From Chitinophagales bacterium (GTDB lineage: Bacteria; Bacteroidota; Bacteroidia; Chitinophagales; Chitinophagaceae): a stretch of DNA of 64,000 nucleotides. Shown piece after piece: positions 1 to 8,174 of the stretch (position 1 is its first letter; each line of letters opens with the position of its first letter). Location: the NCBI GenBank assembly GCA_017303855.1, contig JAFLBL010000001.1, forward strand, positions 315,978 through 379,977. Reading direction: 5' to 3'. The notes under the pieces were generated by a model, which was given only the letters and a program-made list of their open reading frames with translations, had not been told where the DNA came from and ran no database searches. The position numbers and the translations under genes were made by a program.

Positions 1-85
1 GTTTTTTTCATAATTATTAATGATGGTCAACAAATTAAAGCAAACAATTCAATTACTTAGCTGTTCTATATGAGCAATTACTAAT

Positions 86-2527
86 ATGAGACAAATTTTC
101 TGCTTTTCCCTGTTATTATCGCTAAGTCAGGCCGTATACGCACAGCGTACCGGTTCTGTTACCGGTACTATTACTGATAAAAACCTGCAATCGCCGCTCA
201 GTAATGTGACCATTGAACTACCCGAATCCCGGCAGCAAACCATATCCGATTCTGCCGGTCAGTTCAGGATCACCGGTATCTCCCCAAAAACCTATACTGT
301 ACGTATCAGCTCTGCCGGTTATACTTCCGTTACGCTATACAATATAATTATTACTTCCGGTAATGAACTTAACCTGAACATTCAGCTTGAACCCGCGGTC
401 ACCGGACTGGAAGAAGTGAAAGTGCTGAGTACAAGACGTACGGCTGTTGCGGCCAGTCTTGAAACACCGTTAAGTGTACAGAGGCTGACTACAGAAGAAA
501 TCCGTAGTAATCCGGGTGGCAATTTCGACATATCCCGGGTTATACAGGCCCTGCCCGGTGTAGGGGGCACATCCGGCAGTGTGGGTGGCTACCGCAATGA
601 TATTATTATCCGGGGCGGTGCTCCGAATGAAAATGTGTATTACCTCGATGGTATCGAAATTCCGGTGATCAATCATTTTGCCACACAAGGCAGTGCCGGT
701 GGCCCTACTGGCATTCTGAATGTAAGTTTCCTCGAAGATGTAAAACTCAGTTCATCCGCCTTTGATGCACGATTTGACAATGCGCTTTCATCCGTTTTTC
801 AATTCAGACAACGTACCGGCAATCCGAATAAATTTCAGGGAAATGTACGGCTGAGTGCAACAGAACTGGCAGGAACACTGGAAGGACCACTCTCTAAAAA
901 TACCAGCTTCCTGGCATCCGCCCGACGCTCTTACCTGCAATTGTTATTTAAAGCCATAGATCTTCCGATCCGTCCAGGTTACTGGGATTTCCAATATAAA
1001 GTAACGCACAGGATCAATAAGAAAACCTCCCTCACGCTGTTGGGAGTGGGTGCCATCGACGATTTTACTTTTGCCGCCCCAAAAGAAGCAAGTCCGGAAA
1101 AACTTTATATACTGGATGCCACAGCGCCTATTCATCAATGGAACTATACGGTGGGGGCTAATCTGCGCAAACAGATCCGGAATGGGTTCTGGAATTTTTC
1201 CCTCAGCCGGAATATGTTTGACAATAAAATTGAAAAGTTTGATGATAACGATGAAGGAAATGAAAACAAACGCCGGCTCGGTATTTTTTCACAGGAAATC
1301 GAAAATAAACTGCGTTTTGATGTTAATAAAAATCTGGATGGCTGGAAGATTGCGTACGGTGCGATGGCCCAATATGTAAAAAGCAATAATGACAATTATA
1401 AACGCCTGCGTAAGGAGATCCGGGACCAGGGAGGCAACCTGGTACAGCCCGCATTGATACTGGATTACATGTCGGACATCTCCTTTATGCGCTATGGCCT
1501 GTTTGCCCAGGTTGGCCGGCGATATCTGAACAACCGGCTTGGACTGAGTGCCGGACTGCGCAGCGATATGAATGGCTTTACCAATGGCGGCATGAATCCG
1601 CTGAACACTATCTCACCCCGTATCAGCGCTTCTTATGTACTGGCGGATAAATGGACACTCAACGGATCGGCCGGCCTCTATTACAAACTGGTGCCCTATA
1701 CGATATTAAGTTTCCGCGACAATAGCGGGAACCTGGTCAATCGGGATGCGGACTATACCCGCAGCGCTCATTATACTATTGGTACAGAATTCCTGCCAGC
1801 TAACAGCACCCGTTTCACCCTGGAGGCCTTTTATAAAAAATACAGCCAGGTGCCTGTTTCTGTCAGAGACGGCATATCACTGGCCAACCTGGGTGGAGAT
1901 TTTGGCGTAGTAGGCAATGAAGAAGTAGTTACTACCGGGAAGGGAACAACTTACGGGTTTGAACTTTTTGCACAGCAAAAACTGACGAAACGGTTTTTTG
2001 GTACATTCTCCTACACCTGCTTCGTAAGCCGGTATAGCGGACTGAATGGAAAGGAGATCGCCAGTGCATGGGATAACCGCCACCTGCTCTCATTTATCTG
2101 GGGATATAAATTCACCCGGAACTGGGAGTTAGGACTCAAATTCAGGTATCAGGGAGGTGCACCGGTTACTCCTTTTGATCTCACTGCATCACAACTCAAT
2201 TACCTGACTTTTGGTATGGGTATACCTGATTATTCTAGATTGAATACGCAACAACTCAGGGATTTTCATGCCAGCGATATCCGAATTGATAAAAAGTGGA
2301 ATTTCAAAAAAACGACGCTTAATTTATTCCTTGACATTACCAACTGGTATAAAGCCACCAACCCGGCCGCACCGCAGTATACATTTAAACGGAATGCAGA
2401 CAACACTGCATTTGTCACAACAGATGGCCAGGCGATCCGGCAGGACGGCTCGAACGCCATCCCATTGCTATTGAACAACGAAGATGCCACCCTGATTCCA
2501 ACCATTGGTTTCATTGTGGAATTCTGA
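86..2527 (+). CDS. TonB-dependent outer-membrane receptor
   Basis: Outer-membrane active transporter powered by TonB-ExbBD; the substrate cannot be told from sequence. The 813-residue protein has a signal peptide of about 20 residues ending AVYAQ, a carboxypeptidase-regulatory-like beta-sandwich (about 22-105), a plug domain (about 120-240, with IIIRGGAPNENVYYLDGIE) and a long beta-barrel ending in the aromatic residue Phe. It is FecA/CirA-like rather than SusC-like: it is shorter than SusC and has no SusD partner beside it. The start is the only ATG giving a signal peptide. Its stop codon abuts the stop of the convergent EamA gene with no spacer. No iron or vitamin genes stand nearby to suggest a ligand. 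Confidence 0.9.
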   Translation: MRQIFCFSLLLSLSQAVYAQRTGSVTGTITDKNLQSPLSNVTIELPESRQQTISDSAGQFRITGISPKTYTVRISSAGYTSVTLYNIIITSGNELNLNIQLEPAVTGLEEVKVLSTRRTAVAASLETPLSVQRLTTEEIRSNPGGNFDISRVIQALPGVGGTSGSVGGYRNDIIIRGGAPNENVYYLDGIEIPVINHFATQGSAGGPTGILNVSFLEDVKLSSSAFDARFDNALSSVFQFRQRTGNPNKFQGNVRLSATELAGTLEGPLSKNTSFLASARRSYLQLLFKAIDLPIRPGYWDFQYKVTHRINKKTSLTLLGVGAIDDFTFAAPKEASPEKLYILDATAPIHQWNYTVGANLRKQIRNGFWNFSLSRNMFDNKIEKFDDNDEGNENKRRLGIFSQEIENKLRFDVNKNLDGWKIAYGAMAQYVKSNNDNYKRLRKEIRDQGGNLVQPALILDYMSDISFMRYGLFAQVGRRYLNNRLGLSAGLRSDMNGFTNGGMNPLNTISPRISASYVLADKWTLNGSAGLYYKLVPYTILSFRDNSGNLVNRDADYTRSAHYTIGTEFLPANSTRFTLEAFYKKYSQVPVSVRDGISLANLGGDFGVVGNEEVVTTGKGTTYGFELFAQQKLTKRFFGTFSYTCFVSRYSGLNGKEIASAWDNRHLLSFIWGYKFTRNWELGLKFRYQGGAPVTPFDLTASQLNYLTFGMGIPDYSRLNTQQLRDFHASDIRIDKKWNFKKTTLNLFLDITNWYKATNPAAPQYTFKRNADNTAFVTTDGQAIRQDGSNAIPLLLNNEDATLIPTIGFIVEF

Positions 2528-3430
2528 TTACTCTTCTGATTCTGCTGGCAAACGGCTGAGCCTTTTTTCTATGCGGATCAGCAGTATGATATGGGTTATA
2601 ATGGCTGCGGCTATTACTGCGAAACCGATATAAAACCATTGGCTGAGGAATTCGTTTTCCCTGTATACGGCAAAAGCCAGGAGAATGCCATATACCGGCT
2701 CAAGATTATAGGTCAGGTTAACGGTAAATGCAGACAAACGTTTCAAGGCATTGGAAGAAAGCTGAAAAGCAACAACAGAACATAACCAGGAAAGCACCAG
2801 CAACCAGGCTGCATCTTCCCAAGCGGGAATAAAATGACTGGAAGGAAACTGCCACAGGTAAAAAGGCAAAAAAGCCGATAATACAAGGAATCCGCCGGTC
2901 TGTTGCCAGGTAAGCATAGTCTCCACATTGACCCTTTTCAGAAATTCCCGGTTATAAATCGGAAAGAGAGCGGCCAATACAGCGGATATCAGCCCGATAA
3001 CAATACCGGTCTTGAACCGTGTATCGAAATGAAATATGATGTAGATACCACTGAGGGTGACGAGTCCCAGCAGCAGTTCCGTCCAGTTTAATTTCTTTTT
3101 TAAAATCAGGGGTTCAAACAAAGCAGTGAAAAAACTGATTGCGGAGAAACAAACCAGCGCCACTGATACATTGGCATATTTGATAGCGCCGTAAAAAGTG
3201 ACCCAATGCATTGCGGCGATAAAACCCACTCCCATTATCCGGAGTTTATCCCGACCTGACAGGGGATGAATCTTCTTCAACCACAAAAAAAGCACCCACA
3301 TGGTTGCAGCGGTAAGCAACATCCTGTACCATACTATCAATCCTTCATTGAAGGAAATCAGCCTGCCCAATATCCCGGTAAACCCGGCCAGGAATACAGC
3401 GATATGTAATTGCAGAAAGGCTTTCTTCAT
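2528..3430 (-). CDS. EamA/DMT-family permease
   Basis: Inner-membrane drug/metabolite-superfamily transporter of 300 residues, the usual size for two tandem EamA repeats (about 5-135 and 150-285) with some ten hydrophobic segments. Typical signs are an N-terminal helix followed by a WYRM segment near residue 34 and a second repeat with the LEPVYG-type motif (NLEPVYGILLAF near residue 240). Family members export amino acids, metabolites or nucleotide sugars, and the substrate here is unknown. It is convergent with the upstream TonB receptor, the two stops being directly adjacent. It lies 57 bases downstream of the glycosyltransferase on the same strand and may be co-transcribed with it. Confidence 0.88.
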   Translation of the reverse strand: MKKAFLQLHIAVFLAGFTGILGRLISFNEGLIVWYRMLLTAATMWVLFLWLKKIHPLSGRDKLRIMGVGFIAAMHWVTFYGAIKYANVSVALVCFSAISFFTALFEPLILKKKLNWTELLLGLVTLSGIYIIFHFDTRFKTGIVIGLISAVLAALFPIYNREFLKRVNVETMLTWQQTGGFLVLSAFLPFYLWQFPSSHFIPAWEDAAWLLVLSWLCSVVAFQLSSNALKRLSAFTVNLTYNLEPVYGILLAFAVYRENEFLSQWFYIGFAVIAAAIITHIILLIRIEKRLSRLPAESEE

Positions 3431-3487
3431 AGATTGAAGCTAAGCAAAAGACGGGAGGAAGAAAATTCCGGGATAACGGTCATAGGA

Positions 3488-4252
3488 TCAGGAAGAAACC
3501 GTATTCACCGCATCATTCTTAAGTTTACGGCGGTAGTTTTTGAAAAGACTGTTCCAACGAAGTTTGAGAACGCCAATCACACCTTCCTTGATAATCCCTT
3601 TATTCATTTTAGAACTTCCCTGTGTACGGTCCTGAAAAATAATCGGAACCTCTTTTATTTTAAACCCGAGTTTCCAGGCAGCAAATTTCATTTCAATCTG
3701 GAATGCATAACCCACAAACTGTATTTTGTCCAGGTTCATGGTTTCCAGTACTTCTTTTTTGTAACAAACAAAACCAGCCGTGGGATCCATAACTGGCATC
3801 CAGGTAATCAGCCGGGTATATAAACCACCCCCTTTTGACAAAGCAATCCGGTTGGCCGGCCAGTTCACTACGCCTCCTCCTTTTGTATACCGCGATCCAA
3901 TGGATAAATCAGCTCCTTTGTTTTTACAGGCATCGTATAAGCGGGGCAGGTCGGCAGGATTATGGGAAAAATCAGCGTCCATCTCAAATATGAACTGATA
4001 GTCGTTGGCGATGGCCCATTTAAACCCATGAATATACGCGGTACCCAGACCCAGTTTTCCCCTTCGTTCTTCAATAAACAATTGCCCCGGGAATGCAGGC
4101 TGCAGCTCTTTTACAATCTGCGCGGTTCCATCAGGGGAACCATCATCTATTACCAGCACATGAAAGCCTTCATTCAGATTAAAAATTGCATGAAGAATGC
4201 TGGTGATATTCTCTTTCTCGTTATAAGTAGGTATAATGACTAACTTTTCCAC
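3488..4252 (-). CDS. Polyprenol monophosphomannose synthase-like GT2 glycosyltransferase
   Basis: GT-A fold glycosyltransferase family 2 protein of 254 residues, resembling the soluble DPM1 type that transfers a sugar from a nucleotide sugar to polyprenyl phosphate. Visible motifs are the N-terminal IIPTYNEKENI, VIDDGSPDGT (the DDG nucleotide-binding site), the metal-binding FEMDADFSHNP near residue 93, and the conserved FQDRTQGSSKM near residue 208. There is no C-terminal membrane segment, so it should be a peripheral membrane enzyme in the cytoplasm. Mannose, glucose or another sugar as donor cannot be decided from sequence. The neighbours give no pathway context. Confidence 0.88.
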   Translation of the reverse strand: MEKLVIIPTYNEKENITSILHAIFNLNEGFHVLVIDDGSPDGTAQIVKELQPAFPGQLFIEERRGKLGLGTAYIHGFKWAIANDYQFIFEMDADFSHNPADLPRLYDACKNKGADLSIGSRYTKGGGVVNWPANRIALSKGGGLYTRLITWMPVMDPTAGFVCYKKEVLETMNLDKIQFVGYAFQIEMKFAAWKLGFKIKEVPIIFQDRTQGSSKMNKGIIKEGVIGVLKLRWNSLFKNYRRKLKNDAVNTVSS

Positions 4253-4331
4253 GCCCGGACAATAATGGATTAAAAGGCCGAATTTACGATAATCGGCAGA
4301 GAAGTCCTGTTAAAATTTCCAGGCCGTTTAT

Positions 4332-5099
4332 CTACCCTTTTTTCAGAATAGTACGGGTATAGATTTCTGTCAGTTTTTGCTTGGTATGTTGGGGAAAATC
4401 GCCCTTCATCATCCAGTCATAATACTGTGGCTCCGATTTTAGTACATCGGCTACCGGCCGGCCTTTGAATTTGCCGAAATTAAACACTTCAATTCCGTTT
4501 TCCATTACAAAACGACGGGCAAAATCCACCACCTGGTCCTCCCCGATTACTTTCAGAATGGAGTCAATTGTAGCCCCCAGTTCCGGATATTTTTCAATCT
4601 GAGCTTCCAGAATTTCATAGGTGGCACTGGCATCGACTTCAGCGCTATGAGCACCGTCGAGTGTCTTACTGCAATAAAATTTATACGCGGCACCGAGTGT
4701 CCGGGGTTCCATTTTATGGAATATATTCTGCACATCCAGCAGTTTCCGGTTCTTCATATCAAAATCCACCTGTGCACGTAAAAATTCCTCCATCAATAAA
4801 GGAATATCAAAGCGATTGGAATTATAACCGGCAAAATCGCATCCATCCAGCATCTGCTTCAGTTCCTGGGCCACCTGCTTGAACAAAGGGGCATCTTTTA
4901 CCATCTCATCGGTAATACCATGAATATCGCTGGAGGCTTTGGGAATCGGCATTCCAGGATTAATCAGTTTCCTTTTTACACTCCGGGTTCCGTCCGTCAG
5001 AATCTTAACTATTGCAATTTCCACAATCCGGTCGGTTCCGAGGTTTATACCGGTGGTTTCAAGGTCAATAAAAGCAAGTGGTTTTTTCAGTTGAAGCAT
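4332..5099 (-). CDS. DnaQ-like DEDDh 3'-5' exonuclease
   Basis: Nuclease of the DnaQ/epsilon superfamily, 255 residues. Exo I is FIDLETTG with D12 and E14; Exo II is the YNSNRFDIPLL segment; Exo III has the HSAEVDA arrangement of the DEDDh type. The C-terminal 60 residues (KFKGRPVADVL followed by EPQYYDWMM) look like the small domain of exodeoxyribonuclease X-like proteins. It probably trims single-stranded 3' ends in repair or proofreading, but no polymerase gene is nearby. The start ATG (5097-5099) gives a natural N-terminus just before the first beta strand. Confidence 0.88.
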   Translation of the reverse strand: MLQLKKPLAFIDLETTGINLGTDRIVEIAIVKILTDGTRSVKRKLINPGMPIPKASSDIHGITDEMVKDAPLFKQVAQELKQMLDGCDFAGYNSNRFDIPLLMEEFLRAQVDFDMKNRKLLDVQNIFHKMEPRTLGAAYKFYCSKTLDGAHSAEVDASATYEILEAQIEKYPELGATIDSILKVIGEDQVVDFARRFVMENGIEVFNFGKFKGRPVADVLKSEPQYYDWMMKGDFPQHTKQKLTEIYTRTILKKG

Positions 5100-5234
5100 C
5101 AGGATTTGTTTCAGGTTGAATAAGGCGGTAAAGGTAACCCCGTTAAATGGAATTTTTAAAAGAAATTAGGGTTTATCCTAAGAAAACCAGCCGTTTAAAG
5201 GGCAAAAAACAGGCCGGAATCTGACTTTTCTCAC

Positions 5235-5264
5235 TTGTTTACTATCCAAAGCGTTATATCTTTG
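5235..5264 (+). promoter_or_regulatory. Bacteroidota-type sigma-A promoter
   Basis: A TTG at 5235-5237 is followed by 19 bases and then a perfect TAnnTTTG box (TATCTTTG, 5257-5264). This matches the known -33/-7 architecture of Bacteroidota primary promoters. Transcription should start near 5270 and run into the small lipoprotein at 5318 and the YtxJ-like gene. Assigned by motif only. Confidence 0.7.
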
Positions 5265-5317
5265 TATGGATAAAATAAACCACGCAATTAATCGTTTATC
5301 AACCAAATATCCATTGT

Positions 5318-5440
5318 ATGAAAAATAAATCCTTCATCGCCCTGGCAATACTGGCACTCGTTGTGCTGGTTTCTTCCTGTGCTTCCCAGAAATACGGATG
5401 CCCCGGCAACCCCCAGGCCAACTATAAATTCAGAGGATAA
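5318..5440 (+). CDS. Small 40-residue lipoprotein
   Basis: The reading frame encodes a 40-residue peptide with a lysine-bearing N-terminus, a hydrophobic stretch (residues 6-18) and a lipobox-like VSSC with Cys21, so a mature lipopeptide of only 20 residues is expected. The mature part contains a second cysteine in a YGCPG segment and ends KFRG. It follows a well-formed promoter 54 bases upstream and precedes the YtxJ-like gene by 11 bases, which suggests co-expression. Short Cys-X-X-Q-K-Y-G-C-P lipoproteins occur in Bacteroidota as uncharacterised proteins, from general recall and not checked. Function unknown. Confidence 0.7.
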   Translation: MKNKSFIALAILALVVLVSSCASQKYGCPGNPQANYKFRG

Positions 5441-5451
5441 ACCTCCCTGTT

Positions 5452-5787
5452 ATGAACTGGAATGATTTGCAAAACGGCCAGCAACTGGACGAGTTAATTC
5501 AATTGTCCCATGAGCGACCCCAGGTAATTTTTAAACACAGTACCCGATGCAGTGTAAGCAGTATTGCGCTTACAAGGTTGAAAAAAGCGGATACGCTGGA
5601 AGCTGCGGATATACATTATCTTGATCTCCTGTCCTTCCGCAGTCTGTCGAACCAGGTTGCTGAAGTTTTTCATGTACCGCACGAATCCCCCCAGCTACTG
5701 CTGATCCGGAAAGGCGAATGTGTATACGAAGAAAGTCATTTGGGGATTACAGCCGATGACCTCCGGGAACAACTCCGGCTCTCCTGA
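5452..5787 (+). CDS. ytxJ: YtxJ-like bacillithiol-system redox protein
   Basis: A 111-residue thioredoxin-like protein of the YtxJ family (monothiol bacilliredoxin-like), thought to act on bacillithiol-mixed disulfides in the cytoplasm. The family signature is visible: FKHSTRCSVSS with the single active cysteine C33, the hydrophobic beta strand IHYLDLLSFRSLSNQVAE, and the cis-proline type HESPQLLLI near residue 78. Its length is normal for the family. It lies 11 bases after the small lipoprotein gene. The region after its stop leads into the his promoter, so it is probably the last gene of its own short transcript. Confidence 0.85.
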   Translation: MNWNDLQNGQQLDELIQLSHERPQVIFKHSTRCSVSSIALTRLKKADTLEAADIHYLDLLSFRSLSNQVAEVFHVPHESPQLLLIRKGECVYEESHLGITADDLREQLRLS

Positions 5788-5859
5788 TCGTACGGCTCGT
5801 GAGCTGAATGAATGTTCGTTTTATAAAACCGACAGGCAATCATAATTTTCTGCAGTTGC

Positions 5860-5891
5860 TTGTGGTTCGATTAAATTATTCCTTATTTTTG
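5860..5891 (+). promoter_or_regulatory. Putative his operon promoter
   Basis: A perfect TAnnTTTG -7 box (TATTTTTG) lies at 5884-5891, with a TTG at 5860-5862 and a 21-base spacer, slightly longer than ideal. Transcription would start about 5896-5899, at or just before the ATG of the His leader peptide (5899), leaving little or no 5' untranslated region. Confidence 0.55.
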
Positions 5892-5898
5892 CCTCGCA

Positions 5899-5946
5899 AT
5901 GAGAAAACATACACATATCCATCATCACGTTCTCCCACTGGGGTAG
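5899..5946 (+). CDS. hisL: His leader peptide (attenuator)
   Basis: A 15-codon reading frame, MRKHTHIHHHVLPLG, has five His codons at 5908, 5914, 5920, 5923 and 5926 and ends at TAG 5944-5946. It sits between the promoter and the terminator hairpin that precedes hisG. Such a His-rich leader is the sensor of classic his attenuation: with scarce His-tRNA the ribosome stalls on the His run; with plenty it reaches the stop codon. The stop codon lies inside the first arm of the antiterminator, as the mechanism needs. No Shine-Dalgarno sequence is seen. Confidence 0.85.
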   Translation: MRKHTHIHHHVLPLG

Positions 5947-5987
5947 GCCGGGTTGTAGTTATGTGTCACACATAGTTCAGGGCTTAC
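5943..5987 (+). promoter_or_regulatory. His antiterminator stem with apical hairpin
   Basis: GTAGGCC (5943-5949) can pair with GGCTTAC (5981-5987) over seven pairs, one of them G-U. A small hairpin, TATGTG/CACATA (5960-5965 with 5969-5974), fits between the arms. The 3' arm is also the 5' arm of the terminator, so the two structures exclude each other. GTAGGCC is repeated at 5993-5999, which makes it the competing partner. A ribosome stopped on the His codons leaves 5943-5949 free and allows read-through; one at the stop codon covers it. Confidence 0.75.
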
Positions 5988-6011
5988 TTCAGGTAGGCCC
6001 TTTTTATTTTT
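5979..6011 (+). terminator. Intrinsic terminator of the his attenuator
   Basis: GGGCTTAC (5980-5987) pairs with GTAGGCCC (5993-6000) around a TTCAG loop, with an extra A-T pair at 5979/6001, giving a nine-pair stem with one G-U. It is followed by TTTTTATTTTT. It lies 14 bases before the hisG start and competes with the antiterminator stem. Confidence 0.85.
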
Positions 6012-6024
6012 AATACCATTTTGT

Positions 6025-6885
6025 ATGAATGAAACATTGAAAATTGCCGTTCAGAAATCAGGACGCCTGTACGAGGGCTCCATGAAACTGCTGAAAGAAT
6101 GCGGGATTGAAGTAAGTAACGGCAATAACCAGCTGCGGGTACAAGCGGCCAATTTTCCGATTGAAATCTTTTTCTTACGTGATGACGATATTCCGGAATA
6201 TGTACAGGATGCAGTAGCCGATATCGGATTTGTCGGTGAAAATGTGGTCAGGGAAAAAAACAAGAAGGTAGACCAGCTGGAAAACCTTGGTTTTGGTAAA
6301 TGCCGCTTATCACTGGCTATTCCCAAAAACGGATCTTTACAAAAAGCGGAAGACCTGAATGGCAAACGTATCGCTACCAGCTATCCCGTAATTCTCGGCG
6401 AATACCTCAGAGAAAAAAACATCAACGCCTCGATCCACGAAATCAGCGGCTCTGTTGAAATAGCCCCGCGGATTGGTCTCGCTGATGCCATTTGTGACCT
6501 GGTCAGTTCCGGCTCCACCCTGTTTACCAATGAACTGAAAGAACTGGAAATCCTTCTTCGTTCCGAAGCGGTCCTGATCAGTAATAATAACCTGACTGCC
6601 ACGAAAAAAATGATCCTGGAAAGTCTGTTATTCCGGATCCGTTCGGTGAAGAAGGCAAAAAATAATAAATACGTATTGCTGAATGCACCGAACGATAAGC
6701 TGGATATAATCTGCAGCCTGTTACCGGGTATGCGCAGCCCCACCATATTACCACTGGCGGAGACCGGCTGGAGTTCTGTCCACTCTGTAATCAGTGAAAG
6801 CGATTTCTGGAATATCATTGAAAAGCTGAAATCGAACGGGGCCCAGGGTATTCTCATTATTCCCATTGAAAAGATGATACTATGA
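6025..6885 (+). CDS. hisG: ATP phosphoribosyltransferase (long form)
   Basis: First enzyme of histidine biosynthesis: joins ATP and PRPP to N1-phosphoribosyl-ATP. At 286 residues it is the long form, with two periplasmic-binding-like catalytic domains (about 1-205) and a C-terminal ACT-like regulatory domain (about 210-286) that normally binds histidine for feedback inhibition. Recognisable segments are IAVQKSGRL at the N-terminus, ADIGFVGENVV, and the PRPP-binding DLVSSGSTL near residue 157. No HisZ partner is expected for this form. The start ATG follows the attenuator terminator, and the stop overlaps the hisD start by four bases (ATGA). Confidence 0.96.
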   Translation: MNETLKIAVQKSGRLYEGSMKLLKECGIEVSNGNNQLRVQAANFPIEIFFLRDDDIPEYVQDAVADIGFVGENVVREKNKKVDQLENLGFGKCRLSLAIPKNGSLQKAEDLNGKRIATSYPVILGEYLREKNINASIHEISGSVEIAPRIGLADAICDLVSSGSTLFTNELKELEILLRSEAVLISNNNLTATKKMILESLLFRIRSVKKAKNNKYVLLNAPNDKLDIICSLLPGMRSPTILPLAETGWSSVHSVISESDFWNIIEKLKSNGAQGILIIPIEKMIL

Positions 6886-8174
6886 TCAGACAGTATAACT
6901 ATCCGGCGCCGGACAGCTGGGCGGAACTGGTGAAACGACCCGTGGCTGACTATTCTTTATTGGAAAAACCTGTACGAAAGATCCTTGCCAACGTAAAAGA
7001 AAAGGGGGACAAAGCCGTTAGAAAATACAGCCGGGAATTTGACGGGGCAAAACTGAAGCAATCAGCGGTTACTGAAAAAGAATTAAAAAAAGCGGCTGGA
7101 CTTGTCCCGGATGAGTTGAAGACGGCCATTCTCCAGGCAAAGACGAATATTGAACAATTCCATAAAGCACAACGGGAAGACATAAAAAAAACGGAAACAG
7201 TACCCGGGGTTGTTTGCTGGCGGCAATCCGCACCCATCGAAAAAGTGGGTTTGTATATACCCGGGGGAAGCGCTCCCCTGTTTTCCACGGTGCTGATGCT
7301 GGCGGTACCGGCACAACTTGCCGGATGCCGTGAAATTATTCTTTGTACGCCGCCATCAAAAGACGGGAGTATTCATCCTGCCATTTTATATACCGCACAA
7401 CTATGCGGGGTTACCCGGATATTTAAAGCGGGAGGTGTGCAGGCGATCGGGGCAATGGCGTATGGTACAGAAAGTATTCCGTCTGTTTTCAAAATATTCG
7501 GTCCGGGCAATCAGTATGTCACGATGGCCAAACAACTCGTGCAACAAGCAGGTGTGGCCATTGATATGCCGGCAGGGCCTTCTGAAGTGTTGGTGATTGC
7601 CGATGAAACGGCCACTCCGTCCTTTGTAGCGGCCGATCTGCTTTCGCAGGCTGAACATGGTGCCGATTCGCAGGTTATCCTGCTGACTACCTCAGCGGAA
7701 CTGGCAAAAAAAGTGACCGCAGAAATAACGAAACAACTGAAGCAACTGCCACGGAAAAACATTGCGGGTAAAGCACTTGAACACAGTAAAATTATTGTAG
7801 TGGAGAACCTGTCCGCTGCCATTGCTTTATCGAATTTATATGCACCGGAACACCTGATTCTTGCCTGTGCCGGTGCGGAAAACCTGGCCGGGCAAATAAC
7901 AACGGCCGGCTCTGTTTTTCTTGGCCATTTTTCCCCCGAAAGTGCGGGAGACTATGCCAGTGGCACCAACCATACCCTGCCCACAAACGGCTATGCCGCC
8001 ATGTACAGCGGGGTCTCGCTCGACAGCTTTGTAAAAAAAATCACGTTCCAGCAACTCAGCCCCGACGGCCTGAAGCGCATAGCCAATACCGTTATGCAGA
8101 TGTCGGCCGCTGAGGGATTGGACGCCCATAAAAATGCAATCGCCATCCGATTAAACGATCATGAGAGAATTTAA
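6882..8174 (+). CDS. hisD: Histidinol dehydrogenase
   Basis: NAD- and zinc-dependent enzyme for the last two oxidations, L-histidinol to L-histidine. Its 430 residues are the normal length. Family motifs include VGLYIPGGSAPLFSTVLM (about 123-140), the KIFGPGNQYV segment, DMPAGPSEVLV, and AEHGADSQVIL with the catalytic/zinc-site Glu-His. The C-terminal SGTNHTLPT is also diagnostic. It is translationally coupled to hisG by a 4-base overlap, and its 3' end overlaps hisC by 14 bases. Confidence 0.97.
   Translation: MIRQYNYPAPDSWAELVKRPVADYSLLEKPVRKILANVKEKGDKAVRKYSREFDGAKLKQSAVTEKELKKAAGLVPDELKTAILQAKTNIEQFHKAQREDIKKTETVPGVVCWRQSAPIEKVGLYIPGGSAPLFSTVLMLAVPAQLAGCREIILCTPPSKDGSIHPAILYTAQLCGVTRIFKAGGVQAIGAMAYGTESIPSVFKIFGPGNQYVTMAKQLVQQAGVAIDMPAGPSEVLVIADETATPSFVAADLLSQAEHGADSQVILLTTSAELAKKVTAEITKQLKQLPRKNIAGKALEHSKIIVVENLSAAIALSNLYAPEHLILACAGAENLAGQITTAGSVFLGHFSPESAGDYASGTNHTLPTNGYAAMYSGVSLDSFVKKITFQQLSPDGLKRIANTVMQMSAAEGLDAHKNAIAIRLNDHERI

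Noticed and set aside
470..688. Many 60-200 codon antisense frames, here one within the TonB receptor gene
   Set aside because: They overlap well-supported genes entirely and show no family features; typical shadow frames.
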